NCBI GenBank assembly: GCA_900771325.1
Contig: CAAGNN010000190.1
Location: forward strand, 1-38,372
Reading direction: 5' to 3'
DNA from: Kiritimatiellia bacterium
GTDB lineage: Bacteria; Verrucomicrobiota; Kiritimatiellia; RFP12; DVOR01
DNA length: 38,372 bases
A program made the translations under genes and the position numbers. Every line of letters starts with the position of its first letter. Within the stretch, counting starts at the first letter, position 1. A model generated the notes under the pieces. It was not told where the DNA came from. It did no database searches and saw only the letters and a list, made by a program, of their open reading frames with translations. Of this stretch, positions 16,338 through 22,707 are shown in pieces.

Positions 16338-16499
16338 CGCAACAGCCTCTCTTTCACAATGGCCGCCATTATAGCACACCCTCCCCCACCCTGTCACGCC
16401 CCGACCACGCAAAACAAGCCCAAGCGCAAACCAGCCAAAAACGCCACAAGATCTGTATCACACGCCTGGGAACGATAAGGTCAGAACCTCAAGCAAAAC

Positions 16500-16990
16500 T
16501 ATCAACAAAGAACCTATCTAATAATCAGAAGATAATAATGGTCTGTCGATGGTGTCGATAAGTCGGCGCGTGACCGTAAAGAAAAAGACTTATGCCAAAA
16601 ATGGCTGTCGATGGGCCGTCGATGAATTGTGCGTAACCCCGCCGAGCTGTTGAAAGTTCCGAACGATAGGGCCGACTAACTGTCCATAACCCGCCTCTTA
16701 TCAACACCAGCGTGAGAGTTATCGACAGTTTTATCGACACCGCCACTTATCGACAGTCCCCCACCCTACTTATCGACACCTGTTCACATATTTTCCCGAT
16801 TACTTCCTTCCAAAGTCTCCTATTTAATGCATAACATACTCTATTTTCAAGCAATACACTCCTTAACAAAACGCTAATATCCCCCTAACTCATTCATTTT
16901 TCGTTCCCCATCCCCCCGTTTTCTCCCCCTTTTCCTTCCCAACAATACCCCTGTCAAACAAAAGTTATCGACAGACTTATCTACACCCCC
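16500..16990. other. Candidate chromosomal origin of replication (oriC)
   Basis: Boxes TTATC(A/G)ACA or inverse at 16549, 16698, 16719, 16731, 16747 and 16770 lead into an AT-rich stretch (about 16780-16900, including TATTTAATGCATAACATACTC), then more boxes at 16965 and TTATCTACA at 16977. Box cluster, AT-rich unwinding region and box is the expected oriC order, upstream of dnaN and near dnaA and mnmG. Confidence 0.65.
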
Positions 16991-17079
16991 TCCCCCACTC
17001 CACCTGTCAATAAGCCCCGCCTCCCCGCAAAAGCCCCTCGCCCACACTCCCCTCTGCCGCATAATGCACACGCCCCCGC

Positions 17080-17165
17080 CGGTGCGTGGGGGCTGCTCGC
17101 CCCCACACCCCTCGGGAGCGCAGTGCGCTCCACCCCAGCTGAAGCGCCCTGCGGGCACTTCAGCT
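17080..17165 (-). repeat. Family A multi-hairpin element, copy A3 (inverted)
   Basis: TGGGGGCTGCTCGCCCCCA, GGAGCGCAGTGCGCTCC and GAAGCGCCCTGCGGGCACTTC in reverse order. It is followed at 17166-17196 by heptamer units CTGTCAT / CCGTCAT. Confidence 0.8.
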
Positions 17166-17196
17166 CTCTGTCATCTGTCATCCGTCATCTGTCATC
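17166..17196. repeat. Family B-like heptamer array
   Basis: Four 7-bp units CTGTCAT, CTGTCAT, CCGTCAT, CTGTCAT, ending in CGCGAGCGTAGCGA, the same motif that accompanies arrays near 100 and 2930. Confidence 0.75.
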
Positions 17197-17274
17197 GCGA
17201 GCGTAGCGACCCCCCCCCAGCCACTCCAATGGCCGCGCCATTCCCCCCAGCTCCACCTCGACCCTCACGCACCC

Positions 17275-17550
17275 GCCCCAGGTCTCCTTCGCATCCGCCC
17301 CAGGTTCTCCTCGAGGTAGGCCCGGGTTCGAGGTCAACCCGGCCCGAGTGCGTTTTTGGCCCGCCCCGGATCTCCCGCGCATCCGCCCCAGGTTTGCCTC
17401 GAGGTAGGCCCGGGTTCACCCTCGACCTGGGGCGGGTTCGTTTTTGCCCCGGGCCGCTTTACATTTTTGTCCGCCCCAGGTTCACCTCGAGGTAGGCCCG
17501 GGTTCGAGGTCAACCCGGGCCGAGTCCGTTTTTGGCCCGGGGCGAGTGGC
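17275..17550. repeat. Family G repeat, locus G4
   Basis: Diverged units alternating CCGCCCCAGGT, CTCGAGGTAGGCCCGGGTTCG and AGGTCAACCCGG, with non-repeat inserts such as GTTTTTGGCCCG. It is followed by a GTGGCCTG...CAGGCCAC hairpin and GCAAAACCT. This is the longest family G locus. No gene is seen from 16338 to 18099. Confidence 0.75.
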
Positions 17551-17677
17551 CTGGCGGAGCAGGCCACTGCAAAACCTGAATGGCACCCCGTGTCTACTCC
17601 AATGGCCGTGCTCTTTCCTTTCACTCGCCCCTACTCTACTTTGAGGTGGCTCAATCTTCCATTAAGCCTCGTGCGAT

Positions 17678-18050
17678 TGTGGAACACACCCGGCAATTCT
17701 CCGCCGAAGTGCCCGTAGGGCGCTTCGTCCGGGGTGGAGCGTCCGAGCTCCCGAGTGGCGTGGGGGCGAGTAGCCCCCATTCCACCCCCACCCTAAACCT
17801 TCTTTCTCTGTGGAACACACCTGGCAACTCTCAGCCGAAGTGCCCGCAGGGCGCTTCGGACGGGGTGGAGCGTCCCACGCTCCCGAGGGGTTTGGGGGCG
17901 AGCAGCCCCCATTCCACCCCCACCCTAAACCTTCTTTCTCTGTGGAACACACCTGGCAACTCTCAGCCGAAGTGCCCGTAGGGTGCTTCGGCCGGGGTGG
18001 AGCGTCCTACGCTCCCGAGGGGTGTGGGGGCGAGCAGCCCCCACACCAAC
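17678..18050 (+). repeat. Three tandem 131-132 bp units, each with a family A element (A4-A6)
   Basis: Units begin at TGTGGAACACACC (17678, 17809, 17941) and run through CCGAAGTGCCC-GCA-GGGCGCTTCGG, GGAGCGTCCCACGCTCC and GGGGGCGAGCAGCCCCC. The near-identity of units 2 and 3 points to recent tandem amplification just downstream of mnmG. Confidence 0.9.
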
Positions 18051-18099
18051 CTTCTTTATAACTAGCCTTATCTTACTATAAAATCAAATACTTATGACT

Positions 18100-20616
18100 T
18101 TACTTATAGGCTTTTAGGGCGATAGCGAGGAGGGCGATGTCGGCGGGGTTGACACCGGGGATGGAGGCGGCGCGGCGGAGGGTTTCGGGGCGGATACGCT
18201 GGAGTTTTTCGCGGGCCTCGAAGCGGAGACCGCGGACGGCGGCGTAGTCGAAGGTTGTGGGAATGCGTTTTGCCTCGTCCTGCTTAAGGCGCTGGGCCTG
18301 CTGGGCCTCGTGGGCGATGTAGCCCTCATACTTTGCGCGGAGGGAGAGCTCCTCCTGCCAATCGGTGGGAACGGCGGGGAGGGGAGAGGGGGCTGCGCCG
18401 GGTTTAGAGGCAGTGGCGGCCTGGGCGAAGGTGACCCCCTCGCGGGCGAGGAGCTTCCAACGGGAGAGACCGCGTCCGTCGAGGTAGTCGGTTCGCCAGG
18501 CGTGCTCGGTCTCTTCGAGCCAGGCGGCCTCTCGTTCGGTGAGGTCGAGGAGATCGGGTGAGACGATGCCCAGGCGTTTAGCGTGCTCGTGCAGACGCAG
18601 GTGGGCGTTGCCGGGGCGGAGAAGGAGACGGCGCTCGGCGCGGGAGGTGAACATGCGGTAGGGTTCATCGGCGCCCTTGGTGATGAGGTCATCGACCATC
18701 ACGCCGAGGTAAGCTTCGTCGCGCGAGAGGACGAAGGGTCCCCTACCCTGCTGCCAGAGTGCGGCATTGACCCCGGCGTAGAAGCCCTGGGCGGCGGCCT
18801 CCTCGTAGCCCGTGGTGCCATTGATCTGGCCGGCGAAGTAGAGGTTGGGGACCTCCGGGAGGGAGAGACGCTCATCGAGGGCGCACGGGTCAATGCAGTC
18901 GTACTCAATGGCATAGGCATAGGCCGCGAAGTCGGCTTGCTCAAGACCCGGAATGGCGCGAACCAGCTCCCGCTGGACCTCCTCCGGGAGTGAGTTGGAG
19001 AGGCCGTTCGGGTAGCACCAGGGACAGTCCGCGCCCTCGGGCTCCAGGATGATGTGGTGCCCTCCCCTATCGCCAAACTTGACGATCTTATCCTCGATAC
19101 TCGGGCAATATCTGACTCCTTCCCCGGAAATCTCCCCGCCGTAGAGCGCTGAGGCTGTTAGGTTATCTCGGATAATCTGGTGCGCGGCGAGGGTTGTGTG
19201 CGTGGTAAAGCAAGGGAGCTGATTTACCCGCGCCCGCGCAATAGCCTCCCCTATCGCCACCTCCACCGGCGGTAGCGCGTCCACCTTTTCTCCCGCGCTC
19301 CGATAGGTAGCGTAGCCCTCCCGGCACTGCCAAATCTGAGTGTCTGCCAGGTGTGGAGCCTCCCCGAAACTGACCTGTTCCTCAGCTGTTAGCGCAGATG
19401 TTCCACGTGGAACAGGGGCGGAAGACTGGGTTGGGAGGTTGCTTTGGGAGGTGTTTTGGTTGTTTTGGGTGGCGGCTTGTTGGGGGCCCGCCCCCAAACC
19501 CTGGGCAGGGCTACTCGCCCTGCACCTCGGGAGCGTGGGACGCTCCACCCCGGCCGACGCGCCCTGTGGGCACGTCGGCAATGAGCACGCCGCAGGAGAT
19601 GTTCCACGTGGAACAGTGGAAGATAGAGAGAAAGATGAATTAGAAGAGATTTTAGGGGTATTTTTGATTGGGAATTGTTCTGTGTGTGGGCGGCTGTCCC
19701 CACACCCCTGCGCGGGGACTTCTTGCCCCTGATCCACCCCGGCCGACGAGCACTGCGGACACGTCGGCAATGAGCACGCAGTAGGGGGTGTTCCACGTGG
19801 AACACTGGTTGTAAACTCCGCCTGATTAGGAATAAATACTGTCGACTGTCGACTGTCGATTGTCGACTCTGCTTCACGCTGTTGCGCGAGGCGTGCAAGA
19901 CGGGAGAAGAAGGGGATGGGGTCGGTTTCACCGGGCTGTTGGGGAATGGCGGACCAGTTGATGGTGTGATTCCAGAGGCGCGGCGGGGTGCCGGTTTTGA
20001 GTCGGCGCCATTGAAGGGTGGGGGAGAGACGGCGAAGGGTCTCGGGGAGAGGGATTGCGGGACGGGCATCACCGCCGCCATCGCGACCGTTGTGGCCGAT
20101 CCAAATGCGTCCGCCGAGGGTGGTTCCGGAGGTGATAATGATGGTTTTGGCGAGGATCTGGCGGCCGTCGGCGAGGATGACCCCGCGGGGGAGGGCGTGC
20201 GGTGGGGTAGGGGAGGGGTCGAGGAGGAGGTCTGTGACGAGGCCTTCGAGGAGGGTGAGGGTGGGGAGGGAGGCGGCGACTTGGGCGAGGCGGCGGGAGT
20301 AGGCCGCCTTGTCGCACTGGATCCGGACGGCGCGGACGGCGGGTCCGCGCGAGGCGTTGAGGGTGCGATATTGGAGGCCGGTGAGGTCGGCATTGAGGCC
20401 CATTTCGCCGCCGAGGGCGTCGAGTTCAACGACGAGGTGGGACTTGGCGAGTCCGCCGACGGCGGGGTTGCAGGGCATCAGGCCGAGGGTGTCGCGTTGG
20501 GCGGTGACGAGGAGGGTGTTGCAGCCCATCCGGGCGGCGGCGAAGGCGGCTTCGCATCCGGCATGGCCGGCACCAACGACGAGGACATCGTAGGGAGTGG
20601 AAGGAGTGGTGGTCAT
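18100..20616 (-). CDS. mnmG: tRNA uridine-5-carboxymethylaminomethyl modification enzyme MnmG (GidA) with large insertion
   Basis: 838 residues against about 630 for the family. With MnmE it modifies wobble U34 of certain tRNAs. The FAD-binding GAGHAG is at 15-20; TGTPPRL, EDKIVKFGDR, INGTTGYEEAAAQG and the C-terminal domain ending IPGVNPADIALLAIALK are all present, so both ends are intact. Residues about 249-407 are an insertion that is open in frame and not MnmG-like: it holds three parS-type palindromes (read as VPRGT), two family A elements and a heptamer array (read as DSRQST). It lies between PIPFFSRLARL and the QLPCFTTHTT segment, probably a surface loop. TATAAT lies 9 bp before the ATG with no Shine-Dalgarno. 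The insertion might be tolerated or removed; no splicing signal was seen. Confidence 0.93.
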   Translation of the reverse strand: MTTTPSTPYDVLVVGAGHAGCEAAFAAARMGCNTLLVTAQRDTLGLMPCNPAVGGLAKSHLVVELDALGGEMGLNADLTGLQYRTLNASRGPAVRAVRIQCDKAAYSRRLAQVAASLPTLTLLEGLVTDLLLDPSPTPPHALPRGVILADGRQILAKTIIITSGTTLGGRIWIGHNGRDGGGDARPAIPLPETLRRLSPTLQWRRLKTGTPPRLWNHTINWSAIPQQPGETDPIPFFSRLARLAQQREAESTIDSRQSTVFIPNQAEFTTSVPRGTPPTACSLPTCPQCSSAGVDQGQEVPAQGCGDSRPHTEQFPIKNTPKISSNSSFSLSSTVPRGTSPAACSLPTCPQGASAGVERPTLPRCRASSPAQGLGAGPQQAATQNNQNTSQSNLPTQSSAPVPRGTSALTAEEQVSFGEAPHLADTQIWQCREGYATYRSAGEKVDALPPVEVAIGEAIARARVNQLPCFTTHTTLAAHQIIRDNLTASALYGGEISGEGVRYCPSIEDKIVKFGDRGGHHIILEPEGADCPWCYPNGLSNSLPEEVQRELVRAIPGLEQADFAAYAYAIEYDCIDPCALDERLSLPEVPNLYFAGQINGTTGYEEAAAQGFYAGVNAALWQQGRGPFVLSRDEAYLGVMVDDLITKGADEPYRMFTSRAERRLLLRPGNAHLRLHEHAKRLGIVSPDLLDLTEREAAWLEETEHAWRTDYLDGRGLSRWKLLAREGVTFAQAATASKPGAAPSPLPAVPTDWQEELSLRAKYEGYIAHEAQQAQRLKQDEAKRIPTTFDYAAVRGLRFEAREKLQRIRPETLRRAASIPGVNPADIALLAIALKAYK
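19399..19414. other. parS-type site 1 (perfect 16-bp palindrome)
   Basis: TGTTCCACGTGGAACA, matching the ParB centromere consensus (TGTTtCACGTGaAACA, with the C/G variant known from pseudomonads). It lies inside mnmG. Confidence 0.85.
19478..19582 (-). repeat. Family A element, copy A7 (inverted, within mnmG)
   Basis: TTGGGGGCCCGCCCCCAA, GCAGGGCTACTCGCCCTGC, GGAGCGTGGGACGCTCC and CCGACGCGCCCTGTGGGCACGTCGG. It has four hairpins like A2 and lies between parS sites 1 and 2. Confidence 0.85.
19600..19615. other. parS-type site 2
   Basis: TGTTCCACGTGGAACA, 201 bp from site 1. The 30 bp before it (GTCGGCAATGAGCACGC) are shared with site 3. Confidence 0.85.
19681..19770 (-). repeat. Degenerate family A element, copy A8 (within mnmG)
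   Basis: TGTGGGCGGCTGTCCCCACA, a decayed middle hairpin, then CCACCCCGGCCGACG and the CACGTCGGCAATGAGCACGC block. It lies between parS sites 2 and 3. Confidence 0.7.
19789..19804. other. parS-type site 3
   Basis: TGTTCCACGTGGAACA, 189 bp from site 2 and about 1.3 kb from the dnaA start. Confidence 0.85.
19839..19870. repeat. Family B array at the edge of the mnmG insertion
   Basis: CTGTCGA units four times. It marks the junction between normal MnmG sequence and the inserted segment. Confidence 0.75.
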
Positions 20617-20632
20617 AGCGGCGGCATTATAC
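20617..20632 (-). promoter_or_regulatory. mnmG -10 element close to the start codon
   Basis: TATAAT on the minus strand (20632-20627), then 9 bp and ATG. A start site about 7 bp downstream of the -10 would leave almost no leader. Confidence 0.6.
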
Positions 20633-20664
20633 CACGATGGGGGACAGCACGCCGAAAGGCACGC

Positions 20665-20780
20665 AGATTAGCAACCACAAAGAACACAAAGAGCACAAAG
20701 AGAAAGGCACGCAAAAGGCGATGCAGGGAAACATCGAGCACATAAGGCACGCAAGGGCGACGAAGAGAGAAGCATAGAGA
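20665..20780. repeat. CACAAAG-rich direct repeats
   Basis: AGCAACCACAAAG followed by AACACAAAG, GCACAAAG and AAAGGCACGCAA units. The same block recurs at 25469-25545 after adhE. No gene is seen between mnmG and dnaA. Confidence 0.7.
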
Positions 20781-20863
20781 CACGAAAGTGGGGGAGATTT
20801 TAGGGAGGAAAAGGTTCCACGGCGGGATGGGGGAGGGGGAGGTGGGGGTTATGGTCAGGGGAT

Positions 20864-20993
20864 GTCGATAAAGGGGGAGGTGCGGTGTAGATAAGTTGTG
20901 TAGTTGAGTTGTAATCTATTGAGTATTGAATAGGTTAGGTATACGGTTGTTGTCGATAAGTCTGTCGATAGGGTGTCGATAGATTGTCGATAA
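20864..20993. other. Cluster III of DnaA-box-like 9-mers upstream of dnaA
   Basis: TGTCGATAA at 20864, 20951 and 20985, near matches TGTCGATAG at 20963 and 20974, and TGTAGATAA at 20887, all on the same strand. It may be part of a bipartite origin or an autoregulatory site for dnaA. A weak TG-C-CATAAT element (about 21020-21030) could be the dnaA -10. Confidence 0.65.
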
Positions 20994-21073
20994 GTGGTGC
21001 TGGACAGGGGGCGGGGAGCCTGCCATAATAGGGGCGTTTTTTGGCAGACATTAGGTAGATTGGATAGGCTGAG

Positions 21074-22480
21074 ATGAGTCAGTTGACGTTTGAACAGTTG
21101 TGGAACGAGGTCCTGAAGGTCCTCACTGAGATGCTTTCCGAGTTGACGGTGGTGAAGTATTTCGGTGGGAGCCGCGCGTTGCGTGTGGAGGGATCGAAGT
21201 TGGTGGTGGAGTTGGCGGAGGGGCAGCAGAACGGGAAGCAGATCGAGGGGTTGTTCGGGAACTTCATCTCGGCGGCGCTGGAGCGGGCGGGGGGCGAGGA
21301 GGTCACGCAGGTGGTCTTTTGCGAGAAGCCGGTGCCGGTGGCGCAGCAGGTGGTTGAGCCGGCGCGTCAGGATGCCGGGGATGCGGGGGAGGAGACGTTG
21401 ATGGAGACGTTGACCTTCGACCGGTTTGTGGAGGGGCCGTGCAATCAGTTTGCCTTGGCGATGGCGCGGATGGTGGCGCAGAAGCCGGGGGATAAGCAGA
21501 ATGGGACCAATCCGCTCTTTATGTATGGGCCGACGGGGGTGGGAAAGACTCACCTGTTGCACGCGATTGGGAATATGGCCAAGGAGCTCAAGCCGAGTTT
21601 GCGGGTGCTGTATGTGACGAGCGAGCGGTTGACCAACGAGTATATGCAGCAGTGGCGCGGCGACGAGCAGACGAAGGCGCGGGCGATTGAGGCCTTTCAG
21701 CGGAAGTATCGCAAGGAGCCGAATATTCTCTTGGTGGACGACATTCAGTATCTCTCGCGCTCGGAGGGGTTGCAGAACGAGTTCTTCAGTATCTTCAACG
21801 ACCTCAAGGAGGCGGGGCGGCAGATCGTGATGACGAGCGACCGCGCGCCGACGGAGATCCCGAACATTATGGACCGCCTGGTGAGTCGCTTCCAGAGCGG
21901 GATTAGTACGAATGTGGATATTCCGGGCTACGAGACGCGCTACAACATTCTGGAGCTGAAGTTGCGCGGGTATCCGGGGGTGAAGCTGAGCCGCGAGGTG
22001 ATGGAGTTTATCGCGCGGCGGGTGAGCAGCAGCGTGCGTGCGCTGGAGGGGGCGCTCTCGACTGCCGTGCGCTATGCGCAGACGGTGGCGAGAGGGCGCG
22101 AGTACACGGTGACGGTTGAGGCGCTCGAGAAGAGCGTGCTCAAGCAGTTCCTGATGAACGAAGAGACGATTGTGCAGTTGACGAGCCGGGACATCATCGA
22201 GAAGGTCTGCCGCTACTACGACGTGGTGCCGGCGCGGGTCTTTGGCGAGGGGCGCGAGCGCGAGGTTGCCCTGCCGCGGCAGATGGCGATGTTCCTCTGC
22301 CGCAAGATGACTTCCGATTCGCTCCCCGAGATCGGCAAGCTCTTCAACCGCAAGCACTCGACCGTCTCGCACGCCTGCACCACTGTCCAGGCCCTCTACA
22401 AGAATGGCGATAACCAGACCGTTACCGCCCTGAAGGCTATCCTGACCGATCTGGGTCTGCCCATCTCCGCGCTGAACTAA
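21074..22480 (+). CDS. dnaA: Chromosomal replication initiator DnaA
   Basis: 468 residues with all four DnaA parts. Domain I (about 1-85) is followed by a short linker. The AAA+ core has Walker A GPTGVGKT at 152-159 and Walker B LVDDIQ with D222/D223. Domain IV (about 365-455) carries the basic loop GREREVALPRQMAM and the helix-turn-helix SLPEIGKLFNRKHSTVSHA. Compared with E. coli, the GGRDHTTV recognition motif reads NRKHSTV (K427-H428-S429), one residue shorter, with D433 and T435 replaced. R399, P423 and H434 equivalents are kept. It opens oriC when ATP-bound. Neighbours dnaN and mnmG and the upstream boxes fit an origin region. Confidence 0.98.
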   Translation: MSQLTFEQLWNEVLKVLTEMLSELTVVKYFGGSRALRVEGSKLVVELAEGQQNGKQIEGLFGNFISAALERAGGEEVTQVVFCEKPVPVAQQVVEPARQDAGDAGEETLMETLTFDRFVEGPCNQFALAMARMVAQKPGDKQNGTNPLFMYGPTGVGKTHLLHAIGNMAKELKPSLRVLYVTSERLTNEYMQQWRGDEQTKARAIEAFQRKYRKEPNILLVDDIQYLSRSEGLQNEFFSIFNDLKEAGRQIVMTSDRAPTEIPNIMDRLVSRFQSGISTNVDIPGYETRYNILELKLRGYPGVKLSREVMEFIARRVSSSVRALEGALSTAVRYAQTVARGREYTVTVEALEKSVLKQFLMNEETIVQLTSRDIIEKVCRYYDVVPARVFGEGREREVALPRQMAMFLCRKMTSDSLPEIGKLFNRKHSTVSHACTTVQALYKNGDNQTVTALKAILTDLGLPISALN

Positions 22481-22484
22481 CGCG

Positions 22485-22615
22485 TGTGGAACAGGTGGGG
22501 TAGGGGAGCGGATGTGGGGGCTGCTCGCCCCCACGCCCCTCGGGAGCGTGGGACGCTCCACCCCGGCCGAGGTGCCCTTTAGGTACCTCGGCTGTTCTTT
22601 ATTGTGTGTGGAACA
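22485..22615 (-). repeat. Family A element, copy A9, bracketed by TGTGGAACA half-sites
   Basis: TGTGGGGGCTGCTCGCCCCCACG, GGAGCGTGGGACGCTCC and CCGAGGTGCC...GGTACCTCGG (about 22511-22591), with TGTGGAACA at 22485-22493 and 22607-22615, one on each side. Confidence 0.85.
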
Positions 22616-22635
22616 GCGCCGCGCGTAAAAAGTGC

Positions 22636-22664
22636 TTGACTTTTCGGCCGAAATAATCGATACT
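22636..22664 (+). promoter_or_regulatory. Probable adhE promoter
   Basis: TTGACT (22636-22641), 17-bp spacer, GATACT (22659-22664). It gives a leader of about 37 nt that includes AAAGGAG (22695-22701). Confidence 0.6.
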
Positions 22665-22707
22665 TCTATACCGAATTGCCGAAAGCATCTTGACAAAGGA
22701 GAAACGT

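Noticed and set aside
15012..16478. Long open frame on the plus strand over dnaN
   Set aside because: It is antisense to dnaN; His/Arg/Leu-rich composition is typical of a shadow frame in GC-rich DNA.
22690..22707. TTG start for adhE
   Set aside because: AAAGGAG lies within this stretch and is correctly spaced for the ATG at 22708.
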